Assembly (NCBI GenBank): GCA_038232935.1
Contig: JBBSMX010000003.1
Span: 9,362-73,361, forward strand
Length of the DNA: 64,000 bases
DNA from: JBBSMX01 sp038232935
GTDB lineage: Bacteria; Bacteroidota; Rhodothermia; Rhodothermales; JANQRZ01
Direction: 5' to 3'
The stretch's first letter is position 1; the number at the start of each line of letters is the position of its first letter. This document shows, piece by piece, positions 47,642 to 55,021 of this stretch. The notes under the pieces were generated by a model. It was given only the letters and a program-made list of their open reading frames with translations. It ran no database searches and had not been told where the DNA came from. The translations under genes and the position numbers were made by a program.

Positions 47642-48685
47642 TCAGGCCGCAGTCGCGGCGTACGCGTTGGAGGCGTCGACGAGGGCGTCGAGCTTGGCGA
47701 GGGCCGCACCGGAGTCGATGCTTTGGCGGGCGGCGTCGAGGCAGGCGCCGAGCCAGCCGTGCTGGCCGCTGGCGAGGAGGGCGTAGGCCGCGTTCAGAAG
47801 CACGATGTCGCGCTGCGGCCCGGCTTCACCCTTTAGAATGAGGCGGACGATCTCGGCGTTCTCTTGCGCCGTCCCGCCCGACAGTTCGGAGGCACGGACG
47901 CGGCTGAGCCCGTAGTGCTCCGGCGTGACGACCTGCTGCATGAGCGTCTGCGCGCCGAACGGGTCGAGCTCGCTGCCCGTCTGGTAGACCGTCGTCGGGC
48001 TCGTCGTGCTGAGTTCGTCGAGCCCGTCGTGGGCGTAGATGCAGACGACGTGCTCACTCCCGAGGCGGACGAGGATCTGCGCCATCAGCTTGGCCGTGGC
48101 ATCGCTGAAGGCGCCGACGAGCTGGCGCTTCACGCCGGCCGGGTTGCAGAGCGGGCCGAGGATGTTGAAGAACGTCCGCACGCCGAGCGTCCGCCGGATC
48201 GGCATGACGTGTTTGAGCGCCGGGTGGTAGAGCGGGGCGAAGAGAAACGCGATCCCCGCCTCGCGCAGGCACGCCTCCACGCCCTCCTTCCCGAGCGACG
48301 TGTCCACGCCGAGCGCGGCGAGCACGTCCGCCGAGCCCGCGTTCGACGAGACGGCGCGGTTGCCGTGCTTGGCGACGATGACGCCCGCGCCCGCCGCGAC
48401 GAACGAGGCAGCCGTCGAGATGTTGAACGAGCCGGCGTGGTCGCCGCCCGTCCCGCACAGGTCGATGGCGCCCTCCGGCGCTTCGACCGAAACGGCGTAC
48501 TCCCGCATGACGCGCGTGAAGCCGGTCAGCTCGTCGAGCGTCTCGCCCCGGCTGCGGAGGCCGAGCAGGAGCGCGGCGATCTCCTCGGAGGAGACCTCGC
48601 CCTTCAGCAGCAGGTGCATCACGGCCTCGGCCTGCGGCTGGGTGAGGGTGTCGCCTTCGGCGATGATCTGGAGGTACTCGCGCAA
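47642..48685 (-). CDS. trpD: Anthranilate phosphoribosyltransferase
   Basis: 347-residue enzyme transferring the phosphoribosyl group from PRPP to anthranilate. Motifs: IDLCGTGGDHAGSFNISTAASFVAAG (the GTGGD PRPP loop), VAKHGNRAVSSNAGSADVLAALG, FLFAPLYHPALKHVMPIRRTLG and NILGPLCNPAG. No ATG fits; the start is most likely TTG at 48685, giving MREYLQIIAEGDTLT, which aligns with the usual TrpD beginning. It follows trpG by 23 nt. Confidence 0.95.
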   Translation of the reverse strand: MREYLQIIAEGDTLTQPQAEAVMHLLLKGEVSSEEIAALLLGLRSRGETLDELTGFTRVMREYAVSVEAPEGAIDLCGTGGDHAGSFNISTAASFVAAGAGVIVAKHGNRAVSSNAGSADVLAALGVDTSLGKEGVEACLREAGIAFLFAPLYHPALKHVMPIRRTLGVRTFFNILGPLCNPAGVKRQLVGAFSDATAKLMAQILVRLGSEHVVCIYAHDGLDELSTTSPTTVYQTGSELDPFGAQTLMQQVVTPEHYGLSRVRASELSGGTAQENAEIVRLILKGEAGPQRDIVLLNAAYALLASGQHGWLGACLDAARQSIDSGAALAKLDALVDASNAYAATAA

Positions 48686-48708
48686 AACAGGGAGGGCTGG
48701 AGGAAGAG

Positions 48709-49296
48709 TTAAGAGATGGGAGCGAAGGCGTCGACGCGTTGGAGCCAGTTGGCGATGAGTTTCGGCCCCTCGACGGTCAGCACGCTTTCCGGGTGAAACT
48801 GGATGCCCTCGATGGGGAGGTCGCGGTGGCGGAGGCCCATGATGACGCCGTCGTTGGTCTCGGCTGAGACCTCGAGTTCGTCGGGCAGCGTCTCGCGCTC
48901 GACGGCGAGCGAGTGGTAGCGCGTGGCGATGAAGTCTTGCGACATACCCTCGAAGACCGTCTGCCCGTCGTGATGGATGGGACTCGTCTTTCCGTGCATC
49001 AGCGTCGGCGCGTGGACGACACGCCCGCCGAAGACCTCGCCGATGGCCTGGTGCCCGAGGCACACGCCGAGGATGGGCGTCGTCTCGCCGAACGTGCGGA
49101 TCAAGTCCTCAGAGATCCCGGCGTCGGCGGGTCGGCCGGGGCCGGGCGAGATGAGGACCGCGCGCGGGGCGAGTTCGCGCACCTCGTCTACGGTCATCAC
49201 GTCATTGCGGACGACGCGGTATTCGTCCGTGTGCGCGCCCACGAGGTGGACGAGGTTGTACGTGAACGAGTCGTAGTTGTCGACGATGAGGATCAT
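48709..49296 (-). CDS. trpG: Anthranilate synthase glutamine amidotransferase subunit
   Basis: 195-residue class I amidotransferase that supplies ammonia to TrpE. MILIVDNYDSFTYNLVHLVG, oxyanion region LISPGPGRPADAG, nucleophile Cys in ILGVCLGHQAIGEVFGG (about residue 78), and the His/Glu of the triad in IEGIQFHPESVLT. It may also serve PabB (15130), as in bacteria with one shared subunit; no pabA is seen. Its ATG follows the trpS stop by 1 nt. Confidence 0.95.
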   Translation of the reverse strand: MILIVDNYDSFTYNLVHLVGAHTDEYRVVRNDVMTVDEVRELAPRAVLISPGPGRPADAGISEDLIRTFGETTPILGVCLGHQAIGEVFGGRVVHAPTLMHGKTSPIHHDGQTVFEGMSQDFIATRYHSLAVERETLPDELEVSAETNDGVIMGLRHRDLPIEGIQFHPESVLTVEGPKLIANWLQRVDAFAPIS

Positions 49297-49297
49297 G

Positions 49298-50620
49298 CTA
49301 GCGCTTGTCCATTTCTTTGTTGGGGCGCTGTGCATCTGCCGTACGTAACGAAGTGCTGCGGGCACTAGTCTTCTTGGCTAACCGAGCCTTCAGTTTTTGA
49401 TTCTCGACGTTCTGCTTCTGGATCATAACGTTCTGCTTCTTGATCACGCGCAGTAAAGCGTCTCGATTCATCTGTTGTGCGGCTTCTTCTTCCTCATACC
49501 GATCTGCAATCTGCTGAGCCTTCTCGAGACCGGCCAACCTCTTTTGCATTTGAGCTTTGAGTAGATCTAGTTCGAGGAGATCCTTCTCAAGCTTGCGCTC
49601 TAACTCAATACCTGGATAAAACTCTTTGCGTAGTCCCACGTGCTCGCGGACGCGCTCCATGATCGGGGCGGCGGCTTCGTGGGCTTTGCGGGCGCCGTCG
49701 CGGAGTACGTCGCGGACGTAGTCGGGCCGCTCGGCGAGTTCTTTCCGGCGCTCGCGGGCTTCGGCAAACTCGTCGGTGATGAGGCCGAGTAGCTCTTTTT
49801 TGGCGTGGCCGTAGCCATAGCCGCCGGCGCGGTACGCCGCCGCGATTTCCTCGCGCTTCGCGTCGTCGGCGAACAGCTTGATGAGGGCGAACACGTTGTC
49901 GCGCTCCGGGTCCTTCGGCTCTTCGAGCGGCGTCGAATCGGTGACGATGGACATCACCTTCTTCTTCAGCTCCTTGCCCTCGTCGAAGATGCCGATCGTG
50001 TTGCCGTACGACTTCGACATCTTCCGCCCGTCGAGGCCCGGCACGACGGCGACGTCCTCCAGGATCAGCGGTTCGGGGACCGGGAAGAGCGGCGCGTCCT
50101 CGGGGCAGAAGGTGGCGTTGAACTTCTGCGCGAGGTCGCGGCTGATCTCGATGTTCTGCTTCTGATCGGCCCCGACCGGCACGAGGGTCCCGCCGTAGAT
50201 CAGGATGTCGGCCGCCTGCAGGACAGGGTACGTGAAGAGCCCGCCGTTGGCCGTGACCCCCTGCGCGACTTTCTCCTTGTACGCCACGCCCTTTTCGATC
50301 TGGCTCACGGGCGTCAGGCAGAGGAAGATCCACGCGAGCTCGGTCACCTGCGGCACGTCGCTCTGGAGGAAGAGCGCGGCCTCGTCGGGGTCGAACCCGA
50401 GCGCGAGGTAGTCGAGCGCGACGTCGCGGCTGTACTGCTCCAGCGCCTCGCGGTCCCGCAGCGACGTGAGGGCGTGGTAGTTGACGATGAAGTAGTACGC
50501 CTCGTGCTGCTTGTGCAGCGCGATGTGCTGGCGGAGCGCGCCGAAGTAGTTGCCGAGGTGGAGCGTCCCCGACGGCTGGATGCCGGAGACGACCACGTCG
50601 GTGGGGGAGGGCGCGGACAT
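49298..50620 (-). CDS. trpS: Tryptophanyl-tRNA synthetase with C-terminal coiled-coil extension
   Basis: 440-residue class I synthetase charging tRNA-Trp. The catalytic core (residues 1 to ~330) has the HIGH-type motif GTLHLGNYFGALRQH, the AIEKGVAYK-like region, and KMSKS in LDGRKMSKSYGNTIGIFDEG. Bacterial TrpRS normally ends around residue 330; here ~105 more residues follow, highly charged and helical (LEKDLLELDLLKAQMQKRLAGLEK, LLRVIKKQNVMIQKQNVENQ), predicted coiled coil and encoded by DNA of clearly lower GC (49298-49620). It lies in the trp operon between an unknown gene (1-nt overlap) and trpG, so synthetase and biosynthesis share one transcript. Confidence 0.94.
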   Translation of the reverse strand: MSAPSPTDVVVSGIQPSGTLHLGNYFGALRQHIALHKQHEAYYFIVNYHALTSLRDREALEQYSRDVALDYLALGFDPDEAALFLQSDVPQVTELAWIFLCLTPVSQIEKGVAYKEKVAQGVTANGGLFTYPVLQAADILIYGGTLVPVGADQKQNIEISRDLAQKFNATFCPEDAPLFPVPEPLILEDVAVVPGLDGRKMSKSYGNTIGIFDEGKELKKKVMSIVTDSTPLEEPKDPERDNVFALIKLFADDAKREEIAAAYRAGGYGYGHAKKELLGLITDEFAEARERRKELAERPDYVRDVLRDGARKAHEAAAPIMERVREHVGLRKEFYPGIELERKLEKDLLELDLLKAQMQKRLAGLEKAQQIADRYEEEEAAQQMNRDALLRVIKKQNVMIQKQNVENQKLKARLAKKTSARSTSLRTADAQRPNKEMDKR

Positions 50621-51201
50621 CAGCGGGGCTCCGTGTGGATGGCGGGCTGCTCCATCGCGCCGGCGTGGTGCTCGTCGGGATGGATGTGCACGGGCGTCGC
50701 GGTGGTCTCGTCGACGGGCACGGGTCGGGCGGGCCGGCGCATCCGGGTCACGATCGGGTGGAGCACGTTGATGCGGGCGTCGCTGCCGGTGACGTTGTTT
50801 TCCAGAATCGCCGTCGTGCGAAGCTGCTGGTGCGCCATGCCGAGCGTGTCGTTGAGCGCGTCGCGGTAGGCCCGCTCGGCGTCGTCGAGGGCGTACATGA
50901 TCTCGGCATCGGTGTCACCGAGGTGGACATCGGGGTCGAGGTCCGTGCCGTTGGGCGGGTCGCCGGCGAGCGAGAACACGGTCTCCTTCAGCTTCGCAAG
51001 CTCGGTCCGCGCCCGGTTCATGCCGTCGTTGAGCTGCGCGGCGAGGTCGCGGTCGCCGAGGTCACGGATGGCGGCATCGTAGGCGTGGAGGAGGGCGTGG
51101 TGTCGCCGGATGAGCGGGTTGAGCGCGTCAACGCTCTCGGCGCGCGTCATCGAGCGGCCGGCGCCGCCCCGGTTCATGACGGACTGGATGAGGGGATACA
51201 T
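50620..51201 (-). CDS. Unknown helical protein between trpE and trpS
   Basis: 193 residues, no signal peptide. Mostly alpha-helical: ALNPLIRRHHALLHAYDAAIRDLGDRDLAAQLNDGMNRA, RTELAKLKETVF, MYALDDAERAYRDALNDTLGMAHQQLRTTAI. The spacing of His, Asp and Glu in the helices is faintly like ferritin-like or DUF2383 bundles, but no firm family can be given. The C-terminus is His-rich (VHIHPDEHHAGAM). It follows trpE by 26 nt and overlaps the trpS start by one base, so it is an operon member under the same attenuator. Function unknown. Confidence 0.65.
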   Translation of the reverse strand: MYPLIQSVMNRGGAGRSMTRAESVDALNPLIRRHHALLHAYDAAIRDLGDRDLAAQLNDGMNRARTELAKLKETVFSLAGDPPNGTDLDPDVHLGDTDAEIMYALDDAERAYRDALNDTLGMAHQQLRTTAILENNVTGSDARINVLHPIVTRMRRPARPVPVDETTATPVHIHPDEHHAGAMEQPAIHTEPR

Positions 51202-51227
51202 GGCGTGTGGGGGAGGGTGGAGGAGGA

Positions 51228-52754
51228 TTAGAGGAGCCCGTCGGCGGCGACGCGCATGGCGTCGAGGAGGGCGCGGGCTTTGGTGCGGGTTTCTTCGTAT
51301 TCGAGGCCGGGGTCGCTGTCGGCGACGATACCGGCCCCGGCCTGGATGAACGCGGTCTCGCCACGGATCAGCATCGTGCGAATCGCGATGCACGTGTCCA
51401 TGTTTCCTGAGAAATCGGCGTAGCCGACGGCCCCGGCGTAGACGCCGCGCTTGACGGGCTCTAGCTCGTCGATCAGTTCCATCGCGCGGACCTTCGGCGC
51501 GCCGGAGACGGTGCCGGCCGGGAAGCACGCCGCGAGCACGTCCATCGCCCGCTGCCCGTCGGCGACCTCGCCGGAGACGGACGAGACGAGGTGCATCACG
51601 CGGGCGTAGCGCTCGACCGTCGCGTAGCGCTCCACCTCGACCGTGCCCACGCGGCAGGCGCGCCCGAGGTCGTTCCGCCCGAGGTCCACGAGCATCAAGT
51701 GCTCGGCCCGCTCCTTCGGGTCGGTGACGAGCTCCCGTTCGAGCGCGGCGTCTTCCTCGGGCGTTTCGCCGCGCCGCCGCGTCCCGGCGATGGGCAGCAC
51801 CTCGGCCCGCCGGGTGCCGCCCGCCGTGCCTTCGACGCGGACGAGCACTTCGGGCGACGAGCCCGCGAGCTGGAAGCCGTCGAAATCGAGGAAGAAGAGG
51901 TACGGCGAGGGGTTCACCTGTCGGAGCGCGCGGTAGAGGTTGAACGGGTCGCCCTCGAACGGGAGCGCGAACCGCTGCGAGAGGACGACCTGGAAGATGT
52001 CGCCCTCGACGATGTGCGTCTTCGCTCGTCGCACCGACGCTTCGAAGTCCTCGCGTGTGACATTCGACTGCGGATCGCGGTCGCGGAGGGTGACGGGCTC
52101 GGGGAGGGTGATCGGTCCCGTCGTCAGCTCGGCTTCCAGCACGTCGAGCCGGGTGCGGGCGTCGTCCCACGCCGCATGGAGGTCGGTAGCGTCGTCCACG
52201 AACACGGTCGCCATCAGCACGAGCCGGCGGGCGACGTGGTCGAAGGCGGCGACGGTGTCGTAGAACGCCCACAGCGCGTCGGGCAGGCTGAGGTCGTCGG
52301 GTGGCGGGTCGGGGAGGCGTTCGAGCAGGCGCACGGCGTCGTAGCCCATGAACCCGACGGCCCCGCCGGTGAAGCGCGGCAGCTCGGGCAGCACGATCTC
52401 TTCGTAGGCATCGAGCAACTGCGCCATCACCTCGAACACGGTGCCCGCGGCGGTCTGCGGCGGGGCGCCATCACCCATCGCCAAGTCGCCGCCGTGTCGC
52501 ACCCACACGTTCTCGCCGCACGCCTCGACGATCCGGTACGGTCGCGTACCGAGGAACGAGTACCGCCCGAGCCGCTCGCCGCCTTCGACGCTTTCGAGCA
52601 GGAAGCTGAATCGGCCCGGCTCGCGGAGGGCGAGGAAAGCCGCGACCGGCGTCAGCAGGTCGGCGCTGCGTCGGCGGTAGACGGGGACAGCCAGCCGCCG
52701 CGCGCCGGCACGGCGTCGGTCCTCGACGAGGGAGTGGAAGGTCGGAAAGTCCAT
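51228..52754 (-). CDS. trpE: Anthranilate synthase component I
   Basis: 508-residue chorismate-using enzyme, first step of tryptophan synthesis. The N-terminal domain carries the tryptophan feedback-site motif FLLESVEGGERLGRYSF (LLES), so feedback inhibition is expected. Chorismate-binding core: GDIFQVVLSQRF, NPSPYLFFLDF, PIAGTRRRGETPEED (here PIAGT as usual for TrpE; PabB at 15130 has PMKGT), EHLMLVDLGRNDLG, FPAGTVSGAPKVRAMELID, IQAGAGIVADSDP. The ATG at 52754 directly follows the seven-U tract of an intrinsic terminator, with no Shine-Dalgarno between, and heads the trp operon. Confidence 0.96.
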   Translation of the reverse strand: MDFPTFHSLVEDRRRAGARRLAVPVYRRRSADLLTPVAAFLALREPGRFSFLLESVEGGERLGRYSFLGTRPYRIVEACGENVWVRHGGDLAMGDGAPPQTAAGTVFEVMAQLLDAYEEIVLPELPRFTGGAVGFMGYDAVRLLERLPDPPPDDLSLPDALWAFYDTVAAFDHVARRLVLMATVFVDDATDLHAAWDDARTRLDVLEAELTTGPITLPEPVTLRDRDPQSNVTREDFEASVRRAKTHIVEGDIFQVVLSQRFALPFEGDPFNLYRALRQVNPSPYLFFLDFDGFQLAGSSPEVLVRVEGTAGGTRRAEVLPIAGTRRRGETPEEDAALERELVTDPKERAEHLMLVDLGRNDLGRACRVGTVEVERYATVERYARVMHLVSSVSGEVADGQRAMDVLAACFPAGTVSGAPKVRAMELIDELEPVKRGVYAGAVGYADFSGNMDTCIAIRTMLIRGETAFIQAGAGIVADSDPGLEYEETRTKARALLDAMRVAADGLL

Positions 52755-52787
52755 AAAAAAAGCCCGCTGCTCGGGAGAACAGCGGGC
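52755..52787 (-). terminator. Attenuator terminator of the trp operon
   Basis: On the minus strand GCCCGCTG, a 10-nt loop (TTCTCCCGAG), CAGCGGGC and then TTTTTTT (hairpin 52762-52787, U-tract 52755-52761). The stem is a perfect 8 bp. The U-tract is followed immediately by the trpE ATG, so the signal controls read-through into trpE rather than ending an upstream gene. Confidence 0.9.
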
Positions 52788-52810
52788 GGCGACATCGTCG
52801 TGCTCGAAGG

Positions 52811-52909
52811 TTACGCGACGGCGCACGAGCAGCCCACTGTTCGGGGGGAGGTCCACCAGAACCAGACAGCGTGGGCGGTATGGGCGTGCGCGTGCGTCAC
52901 AGCCCCCAT
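52811..52909 (-). CDS. trpL: trp operon leader peptide (32 aa)
   Basis: Short open frame from ATG 52909 to TAA 52811. It begins MGAVTHAHAHTAHAV and continues WFWWTSPR: three Trp codons in four (52862-52864, 52856-52858, 52853-52855). Tryptophan is the rarest residue, so three of four codons by chance 110 nt before trpE is very unlikely. A purine-rich GGAGAG lies 14 nt upstream as a possible ribosome site. It is expected to sense tryptophanyl-tRNA supply by ribosome stalling. Known leader peptides (E. coli TrpL has WW) work the same way. Confidence 0.85.
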   Translation of the reverse strand: MGAVTHAHAHTAHAVWFWWTSPRTVGCSCAVA

Positions 52910-52997
52910 GATACGCAGAAGGTCTCTCCGGCGCAACCGCATCTTTTCGGGAGCGGCTTCGAAAGAGGGGGCACCGAATCACCCTATCTCATCCTCG

Positions 52998-54257
52998 ATG
53001 AACCGCCTGCTCCACGCCGGCCTGCTGCTCCTGCTCGCCGCTCCCGCCTTCGCTCAAACGTCCGACGGCTACGTCCGCATCCCGTTTAATGTCTCGATCT
53101 GGCGCGGCATCAGCATCGGCGATGCCGTGGCGGGGGACACGAGCCGGACCGTGCTGCACCACGTCTCACTGAACCTCCCGTACGGCCAGGCGGACCGACT
53201 GGAAGGCGTCGCCGTCGGCGTGTTCGCGACGGTGTACGAGGAGTCGGCGTACGGTGTGCAGGTGGCCGGGCTGGCGAACGTGGTAGGGGAGGAGGCCGAA
53301 GCGATTCAACTTGCCGGGCTGGCGAATGTGGTCGGTGAGCGGATGCGCGGCGTGCAGGCGGCGGGGCTCGCGAACGTCATCGGAGAGGAGGGTGGGTTCG
53401 TACAGGTGGCCGGGTTGGCGAACGTCGCCGGGGAGGGGTTCGGCGGGGTGCAATCGGCGGGTCTCACCAACATCGCCGGGGAAGACTTTCTCGGGGTGCA
53501 GGCTTCCGGACTGGCGAACATCGCGGGCGAGCGGACTGCGGGCGGGCAGTTCGCCGGGCTGGCGAACATCGCCGGGGAAGCGATGGTCGGGATCCAATCG
53601 GCGGGGCTAGCCAACATCACGGGAGAAGACCTGGTGGGTCTGCAAAGCGCGCCGTTCAACATCGTCGGCGGCACGCTGCGCGGCGTGCAGGCGGGCGTCA
53701 TCAACGTGGCGGACGAGTCGGCGGGGCTGCAACTGGGTATCGTGAACGTGGCCGGTGAGCAGCGGGGAATTCCCGTTGGGCTGTACTCGCGGACGGGCGG
53801 CGTGCCGGTGCGGCTGGACGTGTGGACAGACGAGACGGCGGCGCTCCACGTCGGTGTCCGGTCCGGGAGCGTGACGGTCTCTAACTACGCAGGCATCAGC
53901 ACGCGGCCCTTCGCCGACGCGGCGTTGCGGTGGGGTGTGTTCGCCGGACTGGGCGTAGAGGGCACGCTCGTGCCGCGCGTGGCGTGGGGCCTGGACGCCT
54001 TCGTCCACGGGCTGTTCGCCGAGGACTTTGGAGAGTACGGGGGCACGCTCGTCCGCCTCCGCTTCATCGCGACGCGCGTCGTCAGTCGGCGGGCCGCCGT
54101 CTTCGCCGGTCCCGCCGTGAGCCTGTTCGTCTCCGACGAGAACGATGGCGGCGATCTCGCCCCGTTCTCGCTCTACGAAGACGCCATGGACGACGGCTTC
54201 GTCCGCATCTGGCCCGGCCTCGAAGCCGGCCTCCGCATCCGCATCACCGACGATTGA
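52998..54257 (+). CDS. LA_2272-type surface repeat protein
   Basis: 419-residue exported protein, signal peptide LLHAGLLLLLAAPAFAQ. Residues about 87-257 are 11 tandem repeats, mostly 16 residues long, of the form (V/I)Qx(A/S)GLANxxGExxxG; for example VQVAGLANVVGEEAEA and VQAAGLANVIGEEGGF. The last three copies are shorter (14-15 residues: VQAGVINVADESAG, LQLGIVNVAGEQRG). The C-terminal ~150 residues are beta-rich with aromatic strand ends (YAGISTRPFADAALRWGVFAGLG), like an outer-membrane barrel. The layout fits the LA_2272 surface-repeat family first described in Leptospira. Divergent from the trp operon across an 88-bp shared promoter region. Confidence 0.78.
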   Translation: MNRLLHAGLLLLLAAPAFAQTSDGYVRIPFNVSIWRGISIGDAVAGDTSRTVLHHVSLNLPYGQADRLEGVAVGVFATVYEESAYGVQVAGLANVVGEEAEAIQLAGLANVVGERMRGVQAAGLANVIGEEGGFVQVAGLANVAGEGFGGVQSAGLTNIAGEDFLGVQASGLANIAGERTAGGQFAGLANIAGEAMVGIQSAGLANITGEDLVGLQSAPFNIVGGTLRGVQAGVINVADESAGLQLGIVNVAGEQRGIPVGLYSRTGGVPVRLDVWTDETAALHVGVRSGSVTVSNYAGISTRPFADAALRWGVFAGLGVEGTLVPRVAWGLDAFVHGLFAEDFGEYGGTLVRLRFIATRVVSRRAAVFAGPAVSLFVSDENDGGDLAPFSLYEDAMDDGFVRIWPGLEAGLRIRITDD

Positions 54258-54302
54258 CCAAACCAGTGAAACGGTTTGTGTTTGTGAACGGACCTTCAGA
54301 CA

Positions 54303-54374
54303 AGTCATCCCCGCGCAGGCGGGGACCCAGAGTCGAAGCTAGCCGGTGGGTTCCTGCCTTGATCGGGGATGACT
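54303..54374. repeat. TCATCCCCGC-type palindromic repeat
   Basis: AGTCATCCCCGCGCAGG..GGGGACCCA (54303-54329) and TGGGTTCCTGCCTTGATCGGGGATGACT (54347-54374) are inverted arms of ~27 bp around a 17-nt centre. This motif (TCATCCCCGC..GCGGGGAT) is a common REP-like repeat in many bacteria. It lies between the surface-repeat gene and the next minus-strand gene. Confidence 0.7.
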
Positions 54375-54398
54375 CTCTTGTGAAGGATATCCGCATCT

Positions 54399-54896
54399 TT
54401 ATAGCGTAGTCCACCCCTCTGAGAAAGCTGTTGCCACACCGGGGTTTTGCTCGACAAACGCTCGAAGCGCATCTGAAGCTTCACCACACTGACACTGGCG
54501 CATCGTGCGGAAGTCGTTCGCCAGCGCTTGAGTCGTTCGAATTGGTCCCCATGGAATGGCCCACCATCCGAGCACGGCTGTCACCAGAGCCGCACGCTTC
54601 GCCTGCGCCGCTAGGCAATCCGGGCACGCGATGACGGTGTGCTTGTCGAATGTAGTCAGTATCACGAAGCTCTTCGCATCTGCGATCACACCGCCGTTGA
54701 GTGGATGGTCATTCCTGCCGCACGCCGGACATGGTTGCTTCCGCACGGTTTCTACTAAGAGATCTAAATCGCGCCGTGAGAGCGAGTGGATTTGCGCCTC
54801 TACTGCGCGCCCAACAGCGGAATTGATTCCGCGAGCGGCGAGTTCGCTGTTAAGGACCCTCAGTGCCTCAGGTGTGAGGCCGGCAGCCTCATGCAA
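54399..54896 (-). CDS. Hypothetical zinc-ribbon membrane protein, 165 aa, low GC
   Basis: Not recognised. The N-terminal half is helical (LTPEALRVLNSELAARGINS, LSRRDLDLLVETVRKQP), then a CxxC pair (CPACGRNDHP, residues ~56-65), a second CxxC pair (VIACPDCLAAQ, ~90-100) forming a likely zinc ribbon, and a hydrophobic stretch AALVTAVLGWWAIPWGPI that could be a membrane helix. A third Cys pair (CQC) occurs near the end. Start TTG at 54896; no ATG fits. The gene and the ~120 bp upstream have clearly lower GC than the neighbours, suggesting recent acquisition. Confidence 0.55.
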   Translation of the reverse strand: MHEAAGLTPEALRVLNSELAARGINSAVGRAVEAQIHSLSRRDLDLLVETVRKQPCPACGRNDHPLNGGVIADAKSFVILTTFDKHTVIACPDCLAAQAKRAALVTAVLGWWAIPWGPIRTTQALANDFRTMRQCQCGEASDALRAFVEQNPGVATAFSEGWTTL

Positions 54897-55021
54897 CGAA
54901 ATTTAAAGTAGCCGCTCGTCTGGCATTCTGCGGTAGTGCTCGGCGAGTTGCTCAGACACGGCTACTTGCAGATCAAGACAGCGGGAAGTGAGGTAGAGCT
55001 TGTACTTCTAAGCGCTCGGCC

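Larger units (their letters stand above)
52755..52909 (-). promoter_or_regulatory. Ribosome-mediated trp attenuator (leader RNA)
   Basis: The leader holds a short peptide gene with clustered Trp codons (trpL, 52811-52909) and a terminator at its end. GCTGCTCG (minus strand; window 52826-52833), seven codons after the last Trp codon, can pair with CGAGCAGC inside the terminator (52766-52773) and so destroy its 3' arm; it can also pair with a nearer CGAGCA (52801-52806). A ribosome stalled at the Trp codons would leave this segment free to act as antiterminator; one that reaches the TAA would cover it and let the terminator form. The mechanism is inferred from sequence complementarity. Confidence 0.8.

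Noticed and set aside
53256..53768. CRISPR-like 48-bp periodicity
   Set aside because: The periodicity is in a coding sequence (16-residue protein repeats), the units are not identical in DNA, and there are no spacers or cas genes.
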